Shown here piece after piece: positions 25,834-33,199 of a stretch of 64,000 nt of DNA (position 1 is the stretch's first letter; every line of letters starts with the position of its first letter). Position numbers and translations under genes: made by a program. Source of the DNA: Seohaeicola zhoushanensis (lineage in GTDB: Bacteria > Pseudomonadota > Alphaproteobacteria > Rhodobacterales > Rhodobacteraceae); contig NZ_BNCJ01000002.1 of the NCBI RefSeq assembly GCF_014656415.1, forward strand, positions 584,955-648,954, in the 5' to 3' direction. The notes beneath the pieces were generated by a model. The model saw only the letters and a list, made by a program, of their open reading frames with translations. It made no database searches and was not told where the DNA came from.

Positions 25834-26526
25834 ATGGCTTCCAGACTGCTGACCAGCGCGTTGTTCGCTGGATTCTGCACAGGGCTGATCGCGGCCCTGC
25901 TGCAGTTCGTTTTCGTACAGCCGGTGCTTTTGCACGCCGAGCTCTACGAGTCGGGTCAACTTGTGCATTTCGGGGCCGAGCCAGTCTCGGCGCACCCCGA
26001 TCTGGGCGGCATCGACGTGATGCGCGACGCCCTCTCGGTGCTCTTCTCGGCGCTGGTCTATACCGGCTATGCGCTGGTGCTGGTGGCACTGATGTCGCTG
26101 GCCGAGGCATCGGGGGCCAAGATCACGGCCCGGACGGGCCTGATCTGGGGTATTGCCGGCTTTGTCGCCGTGCATTTCGCGCCGGCGATCTCGCTGCCGC
26201 CGGAAGTGCCGGGCGTGGCGGCGGCCGATGTCGTCGCGCGCCAGGTCTGGTGGTTCGCCACCGTGGCGGCGACCGGCGTGGCGCTGGCGCTGATCGCCTT
26301 CGCGCGCAGCTGGGCGGCCTGGGCCGTGGCGGTGGTGCTGCTGCTGGCGCCGCACCTGATCGGCGCGCCGCATCCCGACAGTTTCGCGGGCACCGTTCCG
26401 CCGGAACTGGCCGCGATGTTCGCCTCGCGGGCGCTGGGTGTCGGGCTCGCCGCCTGGGTGGTGCTGGGATGCCTTGCCGGGCACTTCTGGCAGCGCGAGG
26501 GCCTTCGCCAGAACGCGGCGGCCTAG
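25834..26526 (+). CDS. cbtA: Cobalt transporter subunit CbtA
   Basis: A 230-residue integral membrane protein with about five to six hydrophobic helices, e.g. LLTSALFAGFCTGLIAALLQ, LVYTGYALVLVALMSL and IWGIAGFVAVHFAP. The VHFAPAISLPPEVPG and LIGAPHPDSFAGTVPPELA segments are typical of CbtA. With CbtB it is predicted to carry cobalt into the cell. Cotranscribed with cbtB under riboswitch 2. Confidence 0.93.
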   Translation: MASRLLTSALFAGFCTGLIAALLQFVFVQPVLLHAELYESGQLVHFGAEPVSAHPDLGGIDVMRDALSVLFSALVYTGYALVLVALMSLAEASGAKITARTGLIWGIAGFVAVHFAPAISLPPEVPGVAAADVVARQVWWFATVAATGVALALIAFARSWAAWAVAVVLLLAPHLIGAPHPDSFAGTVPPELAAMFASRALGVGLAAWVVLGCLAGHFWQREGLRQNAAA

Positions 26527-26529
26527 GCC

Positions 26530-27015
26530 ATGCTCGACCGCGGATTGGCGCTCTTCGGGATCGGACTCGTCTTTGGTGGCGGGTTCGGTTTCCTCACCGC
26601 CGCCGGCATGGGCGTCACGCTGGACGGGCACGACCATGCCACCGGCCATGGCCATGCCGAGGCACCTGCGCATGACCATGCACATGCCGATCCGGTCGAG
26701 ATCGCGCCCGGCGGCACCGTGCCGGGCGTGACCCTCGCCGCCCTGCCGGATTCGGCAGGCGGCTGGAACGTGCATGTTGCCGTCAGCGATTTTACCTTCT
26801 CCCCCGAAAACGCGGGGCAGGGCGATGTCGCGGGCGAGGGGCATGTGCACCTCTACCTCGACGGCGAGAAGGTCGCCCGGGTCTATGGCCCATGGGTGCA
26901 TCTCGGCGCAGGGCAACCCGGGCAGGTGCTGAGTGCGGCGCTTTACTCCAACGACCACCGCCCGCTGACCAGCGGCGGCGTGCCCATCGAGGCCTCAGTC
27001 ACACTTGGTCAGTGA
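26530..27015 (+). CDS. Membrane-anchored His-rich protein downstream of cbtBA
   Basis: A 161-residue protein I do not recognise as a named family. An N-terminal hydrophobic segment (about 5-30) is an uncleaved anchor or signal peptide. It is followed by a His-rich stretch (34-52) with seven His residues in HxH pairs (GHDHATGHGHAEAPAHDHAH). The rest is a beta-rich periplasmic-looking domain with GHVHLYLDGEKVARVYGPWV. Three bases after cbtA and under riboswitch 2, it is plausibly a periplasmic cobalt-binding partner of CbtAB. Its last 21 bp overlap the convergent DUF1636 gene. Confidence 0.75.
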   Translation: MLDRGLALFGIGLVFGGGFGFLTAAGMGVTLDGHDHATGHGHAEAPAHDHAHADPVEIAPGGTVPGVTLAALPDSAGGWNVHVAVSDFTFSPENAGQGDVAGEGHVHLYLDGEKVARVYGPWVHLGAGQPGQVLSAALYSNDHRPLTSGGVPIEASVTLGQ

Positions 27016-27357
27016 CGGCACCCGCGCCCTGAGGTGAAAGCGTATCTCTCCGGCGGGTCGTGCGTCTTCGATCCAGCCGGCGGGAGTGTCGAGATACAGA
27101 CGGCAGAAGGCGGCGATGTCGCCTTCGGGCCAGTCCGGCGGCAGGTCGGAAAACACGTAGGACGCCCGCCCCTCTGCCTGAACCGCGATGCTGATCGGTG
27201 TCTCGCAGCCGCCGAAGCAGGCGAACTCCCCAACCTGAGCCATGATCCCCGCCGCCGCCAGTGCCACCTGGACGCGCGCGGCCTCTTCCAAGGCGCTGCC
27301 GCATTCGCGCCGGCAGGTGGAGCAGACGAGCAGGCGCAGTTCTGGGGTATTGGTCAT
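26995..27357 (-). CDS. Second DUF1636 metal-binding protein
   Basis: A 120-residue paralogue of the first cob-operon gene. LLVCSTCRRECG places Cys12 and Cys15 exactly as in the copy at 11636-12013, and FACFGGCETPISIAV supplies the second Cys pair. The two copies differ widely elsewhere. The ATG at 27357 (MTNTPELRL) was chosen to match the paralogue's length. It converges on the His-rich gene with a 21-bp overlap and lies at the far end of the cobalamin locus on the other strand, outside both riboswitches. Confidence 0.82.
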   Translation of the reverse strand: MTNTPELRLLVCSTCRRECGSALEEAARVQVALAAAGIMAQVGEFACFGGCETPISIAVQAEGRASYVFSDLPPDWPEGDIAAFCRLYLDTPAGWIEDARPAGEIRFHLRARVPSLTKCD

Positions 27358-27503
27358 CGCGGTCTTCCTGAAGATCGGGCGCATCTGGCCTGTTCCGACC
27401 GCGTGTTGCAACGCTTATCCGGGCGAAAGGGGTAATAGTGTCGTGACTTCGTGAAGAATTTGGGCGAATACTCGCGGTCAAACAAACGACAAGGGGAGTT
27501 CTC

Positions 27504-28454
27504 ATGAAACAGCTTGCACTCGGGCTGGCACTGGCCGCCATGGCAACCGGAACGACCGCTGCCGAGATGGGCGCCGTCGACCAGCCGATCAAACTGGCGA
27601 TCAACGAATGGACTGGCCAGCACGTCACCACCCATGTCGCCGGCGAGATGCTGAAGGCGGCGGGCTACAAGGTGGAATATGTCACCGCCGGCATGATGAA
27701 CCAGTTCCAGGCGCTCGCCGACGGCGATCTCGACGCCACGCTCGAGATCTGGTCGTCGAACGTCTCGGATGAATACGCCAAGAAGATCGGCGAGGGCACT
27801 GTGGTCGAGATCGGCGACCTCGGCCTCGATGCCAAGGAAGGCATCGCCTATCCCGCCCATGTGGCCGAGCTTTGCCCCGGCCTGCCGGCCTGGGAGGCGC
27901 TCAAGGCCTGCGCCGGCGCCTTCGCCACCGCCGAGACCCTGCCGATGGGCCGGCTCGTCGACTATCCCGCGGACTGGGGCACGCCGGGTGCCGACCGGAT
28001 GACCGGCCTCGCGCTGCCCTTCAAGGCGGTGCCCGCCGGTTCGGAAGGCGCGCTCATCACCGAACTGCGCGCCGCGACCGAGAAGAAGTCGCCGCTGCTC
28101 ATCACCTTCTGGCAGCCGCATTGGGCGATGTCGGCCTATGACGTGAAGTTTGTCGACCTGCCCGAGGGCAACGAGGCCTGCTTCACCGATCCGGCCTGGG
28201 GCCCGAACCCCAACGCCGTGAACGACTGCGACTTCGCCCCCTCGCGCATTTTCAAGGCGGCCTGGTCGGGCTTTGCCGAGAAGTGGCCGGCGGCCTACGA
28301 GATCCTGACTGCCTACCAGCTTTCGGTTGAGGACCAGCAGCCGATGATGGGCGCGATCGACGTCGATGGTGGCAAGGTCGAGGACGTGGTCGCCAAGTGG
28401 ATGAGCGCCAACGAGGGCAAGTGGCGCCCTGTGGTCGAAGCCGCCACCAAGTGA
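27504..28454 (+). CDS. Glycine betaine/proline-type ABC transporter substrate-binding protein
   Basis: A 316-residue periplasmic protein with a signal peptide cleaved near TTAAE (about 20). It matches the OpuAC/ProX type II binding-protein fold: IKLAINEWTGQHVTTHVAGE, EYVTAGMMNQFQALADGDLDA, and ITFWQPHWAMSAYDVKFVDL. Several Trp and Tyr residues could build the aromatic cage for a quaternary amine. AAGGGGAG lies 7-8 nt before the ATG. First gene of a three-gene importer joined by GTGA overlaps. The exact ligand (glycine betaine, proline betaine, choline) is not set by the sequence. Confidence 0.88.
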   Translation: MKQLALGLALAAMATGTTAAEMGAVDQPIKLAINEWTGQHVTTHVAGEMLKAAGYKVEYVTAGMMNQFQALADGDLDATLEIWSSNVSDEYAKKIGEGTVVEIGDLGLDAKEGIAYPAHVAELCPGLPAWEALKACAGAFATAETLPMGRLVDYPADWGTPGADRMTGLALPFKAVPAGSEGALITELRAATEKKSPLLITFWQPHWAMSAYDVKFVDLPEGNEACFTDPAWGPNPNAVNDCDFAPSRIFKAAWSGFAEKWPAAYEILTAYQLSVEDQQPMMGAIDVDGGKVEDVVAKWMSANEGKWRPVVEAATK

Positions 28455-29500
28455 GCGACGCCGCGACACCGGCCATCTCCTGCCGCCACCTGTGGCAGGT
28501 TTTCGGTCCTAACGCCAAGGCCGAGCTCGTCTCGGCCCTGGCCGCCCATGGCCGCGACGGTAACGCCGCCGCTGCCGAGCTACGCGCCAAGGGGCTGATC
28601 CCTGCGGTTCAGGATGTCAGCTTCGACGTCCGCCCCGGCGAGCTCTTCGTCATCATGGGTCTCTCCGGCTCGGGCAAGTCGACGCTGGTGCGCTGCCTGT
28701 CGCGCCTGCTCGACGTGACTGCCGGTGACGTGCGCATCCAGGGCGAGGATATCGCCACCGCCAGCAAGGCCCGCCTGATCGAGCTGCGCCGCAAGAAGCT
28801 CGGCATGGTGTTCCAGCACTTCGGCCTGTTCCCCCATATGAGCGTGCTCGACAACGTGGCCTATCCCCTGCGGGTCCAGGGCATCGGGCGGGCGCAGCGC
28901 CAGGCCAAGGCGCGCGAGGTGATCGAGCTGGTCGGCCTCGGCGGGCGCGAATCCGCGTTCCCGCGCAACCTCTCCGGCGGCCAGCGCCAACGCGTCGGCA
29001 TCGCCCGCTCGCTGGTCGGCGATTGCGAGGTCTGGTTCCTCGACGAACCCTTCTCGGCGCTCGACCCGTTGATCCGCCGCCAGTTGCAGGACGAGTTTCT
29101 GCAGATCCGCGCCAAGCTGAACACCACCATCGTCTTCATAACCCATGACATTGCCGAGGCGCTCAAGCTCGCCGACCGCATCGCCATCATGCGCGACGGC
29201 AAGGTGATTCAGATCGGCACGCCCTCGCAGATCGTGCTGAACCCGGTTGACGATTATGTCCGCGAGTTCGCCCGTGACGTCGCCAAGGGGCGGCACGCGC
29301 GGGTCGATTCGGTGATGAAACCCGCCCATGGCACGCTGGCCGAGGGGCCCTCGCTGCGCGAAGGCATGACGCTCGACGCCGCGCTCGCCGCCTGCGTCGC
29401 GGCGCAGGCCCCGGTGGCGGTGCGCGACGGCGCCGGTGCGGTGGTCGGCCAGATCGACCCGGCCGACCTGGTCAGCGCCCTGCACGTGGAGGAAACGTGA
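28451..29500 (+). CDS. Glycine betaine/proline-type ABC transporter ATP-binding protein
   Basis: A 349-residue ProV-type ATPase. Walker A is GLSGSGKSTLVRC, the signature LSGGQRQRVGIARSL, and Walker B VWFLDEPFSALDP. The N-terminal extension (CRHLWQVFGPNAKAELVSAL) and FVIMGLSGSGKST are hallmarks of the betaine subfamily. The C-terminal 60 residues look like a single shortened CBS-like half rather than the usual pair. Start is GTG, overlapping the binding-protein stop as GTGA. Confidence 0.92.
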   Translation: MSDAATPAISCRHLWQVFGPNAKAELVSALAAHGRDGNAAAAELRAKGLIPAVQDVSFDVRPGELFVIMGLSGSGKSTLVRCLSRLLDVTAGDVRIQGEDIATASKARLIELRRKKLGMVFQHFGLFPHMSVLDNVAYPLRVQGIGRAQRQAKAREVIELVGLGGRESAFPRNLSGGQRQRVGIARSLVGDCEVWFLDEPFSALDPLIRRQLQDEFLQIRAKLNTTIVFITHDIAEALKLADRIAIMRDGKVIQIGTPSQIVLNPVDDYVREFARDVAKGRHARVDSVMKPAHGTLAEGPSLREGMTLDAALAACVAAQAPVAVRDGAGAVVGQIDPADLVSALHVEET

Positions 29501-31563
29501 GCGCGCTGAGCGAGGCGCCTCCCGCCGCCCGGCCGCAGCTCGGCCCCGGCACCTGGGCGGCGCTTGTCACCCTGCTGGCCGGGGCGCTCTGCCTGATCTT
29601 CGCGCCCAGGCTGCCCTGGCTCACCGCCTGGCCGGCCGACTGGGTGTTGCTCGACACCAAGAGCCTCAGCGCCTGGCTCGAAGCCGCGCTGCGCTTCATC
29701 CGTCCCGCCGCCCGGCTGGTCTCGGCGCTGCTCGCCTATCCGATGGGCTGGGCCAACGCGCTGTTCCTCGCCACGCCCTGGCCGCTGTTCATCGGCATCG
29801 TCACCGCCATCGGCTGGCTGATCGGCGGCGCGGCCATGGCCAGCCTCGGCTTCCTCGGCCTCGTCTTCGTGCTGATCTCGGGCTATTGGGCCGAGGGAAT
29901 GAGCACCCTGGCGCTGGTTGCCGTTTCCGTGCCCGTGGCACTGCTGGCGGGGCTGGCCATCGGCCTGCTCGCCAACGAGGTGCCGCGTGTGAAGGGCGCG
30001 GTGCAGGTGCTGCTCGACGTGATGCAGACGGTGCCGACCTTTGCCTATCTCACGCCGCTGGTGCTGCTTTTCGGCTTTGGCCCGGTGGTCGGGCTGATCG
30101 CCAGCGCGATCTATGCTGCGCCGCCGATGGCGCGCAACGTGATCCTCGGCTTCGAACGGGTCGAGACCGAGATCAAGGAAGCCGCCATCATGAGCGGCGC
30201 GACCCGGTTCCAGCAGCTCTTCCAGGTCGAGATCCCGGCCGCCGGGCGGCAGATCATGGTCGGCTTCAACCAATGCCTGATGGCGGCGCTTTCGATGGTG
30301 ATCATCGCGGCGGTGATCGGCGGCTTCAACGACATCGGCTGGGAAGTGCTGCTGACCATGCGCAAGGCGCTGTTCGGGCAGAGCCTGCTGGCCGGGCTGG
30401 TGATCGTCGCCTTTGCCGTGGTGATCGACCGGATGAGCGGCGCGCTTGCCTTCGAGCGCGCCCGCCACGACCGCCGCGTCGCGCTGGCGATCCTCGGCGT
30501 GGCGCTGCTGGCGACGCTGCTGGTCTGGTGGCGTCACCCCGACCCCGAGGCCTTCCGCCTGCTGACGCCACTGGCCGAGGCGGTGGACAAGGGCCTGGGC
30601 GCCTTCACCGCCAGCCAGGGCGCGACGCTCGACGCGCTCAAGAACAACGCGATGTTCTATGGCCTGCTGCCGCTGCGCATCGGGCTTGACGATTCCGTGC
30701 TGCCCTTCACCTGGGGCTTCCAGTGGACCGCCTGGATGAGCGGGGCCTGGTTCGCCGTGGCGGCGCTCGCCGGGCTGGCGCTGGCGCTGTCGGGGCGGGT
30801 CACCGCCGGGATTGCGCTGACCATCGGCCTTGGCATCATCGAGACCGGCATCGCGCAACTGCCCTGGCCCTTCGTGCTGATCGGGGCGGGGGCGCTCGGG
30901 CATGTCGCCGGCGGTCGGCGGCTCGCTTTGCTCTCGGTGGTGCTGCTGCTGGCGATCCTGGTCTCGGGCCTCTGGGACCGGGCGCTGCTCTCGCTCTATC
31001 TCTGCACCGCCTCGGTGGTGGCCTGCGTCCTGGTCGGCGGCGCGCTGGGGCTGGCGAGCGCGGTCAGTCCGACGGTCTGGCGCGTGGTGCGCCCGGTCTG
31101 CGACATGCTGCAGACCATCCCGCTGTTCGTTTTCCTGATCCCGGTGCTGATGTTCTTCCAGATCGGCGAGTTCTCGGCCTTCCTCGCCATCTGCGCCTAT
31201 GCCGTGGTGCCGATGATCCGCTACACGCGGCACGGTCTGGTCGAGACGCCGCCCGAGATGGTCGAGGCGGCGACGGCGGCGGGGGCGACCACCTGGCAGA
31301 TGCTGCGCGACGTGCGCGCGCCCTGGGCCGCGCCGACCATCCTGCTGGGGCTGAACCAGACAATTCTCTACGCCTTCTCGATGCTGGTGATCGCCGCGCT
31401 GATCGGCACCACCGATCTCGGGCAGTCGATCTTCCTAGCGCTGGGGCAGGCGGATATCGGGCTGGGCGTCTCGGCGGGGGCGGCGATGGCGATCCTCGCC
31501 TTCATCGCCGACCGGCTGGTGCAGGGCTTCGCGCGCGGCCAGCGCGAGGCGTTGGGGCTGTGA
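29497..31563 (+). CDS. Fused double-domain ABC permease (betaine/proline type)
   Basis: A 688-residue permease with two complete inner-membrane domains in one chain. The first EAA-type loop is EIKEAAIMSGATRFQQLFQV (about 227-246) and the second MVEAATAAGATTWQMLRDV (about 587-605); each sits in a five-to-six-helix BPD_transp_1 domain. Family members normally have one domain and work as homodimers, so this is a pseudo-heterodimer with room for the halves to specialise. GTG start, GTGA overlap with the ATPase gene. Confidence 0.9.
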   Translation: MSALSEAPPAARPQLGPGTWAALVTLLAGALCLIFAPRLPWLTAWPADWVLLDTKSLSAWLEAALRFIRPAARLVSALLAYPMGWANALFLATPWPLFIGIVTAIGWLIGGAAMASLGFLGLVFVLISGYWAEGMSTLALVAVSVPVALLAGLAIGLLANEVPRVKGAVQVLLDVMQTVPTFAYLTPLVLLFGFGPVVGLIASAIYAAPPMARNVILGFERVETEIKEAAIMSGATRFQQLFQVEIPAAGRQIMVGFNQCLMAALSMVIIAAVIGGFNDIGWEVLLTMRKALFGQSLLAGLVIVAFAVVIDRMSGALAFERARHDRRVALAILGVALLATLLVWWRHPDPEAFRLLTPLAEAVDKGLGAFTASQGATLDALKNNAMFYGLLPLRIGLDDSVLPFTWGFQWTAWMSGAWFAVAALAGLALALSGRVTAGIALTIGLGIIETGIAQLPWPFVLIGAGALGHVAGGRRLALLSVVLLLAILVSGLWDRALLSLYLCTASVVACVLVGGALGLASAVSPTVWRVVRPVCDMLQTIPLFVFLIPVLMFFQIGEFSAFLAICAYAVVPMIRYTRHGLVETPPEMVEAATAAGATTWQMLRDVRAPWAAPTILLGLNQTILYAFSMLVIAALIGTTDLGQSIFLALGQADIGLGVSAGAAMAILAFIADRLVQGFARGQREALGL

Positions 31564-31676
31564 GCCGAATTCCTGCGAGGAATTCGGCCCGTTTTCCTTC
31601 GAGGAAAACGGTCCTGCCCGAACCGTCGTAGCCGAATTCCTCGCAGGAATTCGGACGTTTTCCGCGACGGAAAACG
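31564..31676. terminator. Two tandem pairs of perfect short hairpins between convergent genes
   Basis: Four perfect stem-loops, each with a 3-nt loop, are packed in 113 bp: GCCGAATTCCT-gcg-AGGAATTCGGC (31564-31588), CCGTTTTCCT-tcg-AGGAAAACGG (31589-31611), CCGAATTCCT-cgc-AGGAATTCGG (31632-31654) and CGTTTTCCG-cga-CGGAAAACG (31656-31676). They form an A-B-A-B array with the A stems nearly identical. Lying between the permease and the convergent racemase, the array probably terminates both transcripts. A relative is at 38523-38568. Confidence 0.8.
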
Positions 31677-31677
31677 C

Positions 31678-32394
31678 CTAGCCGAACCGCGGCGGCACCA
31701 GGCTCGACTGGAACCAGGTGACGAAGCTCAGGATCGAGAAGACCGGCAGCCCGGTTGCCGCCCGGATATCGGCGGCATAGGGCACCATATTGGTGCATTC
31801 CAGCACGATGGCCCCGAGATCCGGGTGCGCCTCCTTCAACGCCAGCGCCGCCGCCACGTTGTCGGCGCGGGCGAGGTCCACGTCCAGCTCCAGCTCGTTG
31901 TCGAGGATCGCCCGGGTGAACTCGTGCCCGCCCTCGGTCGACCCGATCGGCGTGCCCTGCGGCACCCCGGCCTTCACCAGGTGCATCGGCGTCAGCGTCG
32001 AGGCCGAGATCGTCAGCACCCCGGCGCGTTTGCCGGCCGGCAGCAGGCGGTTCACCATGTCGACCTGCATCAGCGACGAGGTCGCCACCGGCACCCCCAC
32101 CGCCGCCGCCAGCTCGTCCTGGAACAGCGACAGGAACCCGCAGTTGGTTGTGATTCCGTCCGCGCCGTCGGCCACCAGCTCGCGCGCCGCCGCGACGAAG
32201 GCGTCGAGCGTGCCCTCCGCTCCCTTGCGCACCACCCGGTCGGGTGAGGCGCCCCGCACGATCCGGTAGTGCACCGGGAAAGGCCAGGTCAGCGCATTGC
32301 CCATGTCGCCCGGAATGCGCGGGAACCGCGCCTCCAGCATCAGGATGCCGACCGCCGCCCCGTAAACCGCCTTGCCGCCAACCGCCTTGGTCAT
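31678..32394 (-). CDS. Aspartate/glutamate racemase-family protein
   Basis: A 238-residue member of the cofactor-independent Asp/Glu/hydantoin racemase superfamily. The two Cys residues expected to act as acid and base lie in ITTNCGFLS and VLECTNMVPY. The family also contains maleate isomerase and arylmalonate decarboxylase, so racemase is only one possibility. It is the second gene of a leftward pair, overlapping the GntR regulator by ATGA, and faces the catabolic genes on the other strand. It probably acts on an acid or amino acid from that pathway. Confidence 0.82.
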   Translation of the reverse strand: MTKAVGGKAVYGAAVGILMLEARFPRIPGDMGNALTWPFPVHYRIVRGASPDRVVRKGAEGTLDAFVAAARELVADGADGITTNCGFLSLFQDELAAAVGVPVATSSLMQVDMVNRLLPAGKRAGVLTISASTLTPMHLVKAGVPQGTPIGSTEGGHEFTRAILDNELELDVDLARADNVAAALALKEAHPDLGAIVLECTNMVPYAADIRAATGLPVFSILSFVTWFQSSLVPPRFG

Positions 32395-33089
32395 GATGTC
32401 TCCTCGTCAGGCACGTAAAGCTGGGAATAGGCGATGCGCACCGCCTCGGCGGCATCCTCGCGCCGCCGTTCGATATGGCCGCGCATCACCTGCGCGGCCG
32501 CCTCGCCATCGCGCGAGGCTATGGCCGCGGCGATCGTCCGGTGTGCGGCGAGACGGGCCAGTTGCGGCGTGCCGCTGCCGATCATGCGTTTCATGAACAT
32601 CAGCCGGATGAAACGCACGCGGTCGTTCAGGTTCTCGACCATGCGGCGGAGCTCGCTGTTGCCGCTCAGGGCGGCGATCTCGAGGTGGAAGGCCTCGTCC
32701 ATCTCGAGCAGCCGCGCGGCATCGCCGCTGGCAGCATATTCCGCCGCCCCCGCCTCGACATGGGCCAGCAGCGCGTCGAGGCTCGCGTCGCTCGCCTTCA
32801 GTGCCGCCAGCCGGGCGGTCTCCGATTCGACGGCCACCCGCGCCTCGTAGAGCTCCATCACCAGCGCCGGCGAGAGCGAGCGGCAATAGAAGCCGCGCCC
32901 GCTGCGGAAGGTCAGGAAGCCCTCGGCCACCAACCGGTTCAGCGCCTCGCGCAATGGTGTGCGGCTGGCGCCAAGCTGCAGCGAGAGCGCGCTTTCATTG
33001 ATGCGTTCATCGGGCTTCAGTTCGAAATCCGCCGCCATCCGGCGCAGCGCGGCATAGACGCGGCTGACGTTGCTGTCGGGTTTGGTCAT
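32391..33089 (-). CDS. GntR-family regulator with FCD effector domain
   Basis: A 232-residue regulator. Residues about 5-72 form the winged HTH (ESALSLQLGASRTPLREALN), and about 85-220 form an all-helical FCD domain with metal-binding candidates in MDEAFHLEI, AHRTIAAAI and MRGHIERR. FCD regulators usually bind organic acids and repress catabolic operons. Divergent from the ThDP enzyme gene across 110 bp containing a CTGTATACAG palindrome, its likely operator. Translationally coupled to the racemase-family gene. Confidence 0.92.
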   Translation of the reverse strand: MTKPDSNVSRVYAALRRMAADFELKPDERINESALSLQLGASRTPLREALNRLVAEGFLTFRSGRGFYCRSLSPALVMELYEARVAVESETARLAALKASDASLDALLAHVEAGAAEYAASGDAARLLEMDEAFHLEIAALSGNSELRRMVENLNDRVRFIRLMFMKRMIGSGTPQLARLAAHRTIAAAIASRDGEAAAQVMRGHIERRREDAAEAVRIAYSQLYVPDEETS

Positions 33090-33142
33090 GGGCGTTTTCC
33101 GGGCACCTTCGGGCGGAAGCTGGGTCTGAATCTACAAGGCGA

Positions 33143-33170
33143 TTGACATGCGCGCAATGCTGCATATCAA
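33143..33170 (+). promoter_or_regulatory. Predicted sigma-70-type promoter of the catabolic genes
   Basis: TTGACA at 33143-33148 is a perfect -35 box. TATCAA at 33165-33170, 16 bp downstream, matches the -10 consensus at four of six positions. The start point would fall within or just after the CTGTATACAG palindrome, so a bound repressor would block it. Prediction from sequence only. Confidence 0.5.
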
Positions 33171-33171
33171 T

Positions 33172-33181
33172 CTGTATACAG
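33172..33181. promoter_or_regulatory. CTGTATACAG palindrome, probable GntR/FCD operator
   Basis: A perfect 10-bp palindrome 19 bp before the ThDP enzyme ATG, in the spacer shared with the divergent GntR/FCD gene. TGTATACA-type cores are common for FadR-subfamily GntR proteins. Its position over the predicted start point fits repression. Confidence 0.55.
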
Positions 33182-33199
33182 CTTGACGGAGGGACCGAA

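Noticed and set aside
26532-26700. The CATG-rich His codon stretch looked like a CRISPR-like or microsatellite repeat
   Set aside because: The repeats are irregular and codon-phased within a coding frame; they encode the His-rich segment.
29254-31233. 659-codon minus-strand open frame opposite the fused permease
   Set aside because: Repetitive Gln/Arg/Glu-rich translation opposite a transmembrane-coding frame; this is a compositional shadow.
33143-33199. In-frame upstream start for the ThDP enzyme at 33143
   Set aside because: It would translate through the predicted promoter and operator; the ATG at 33200 has a Shine-Dalgarno and the family N-terminus.
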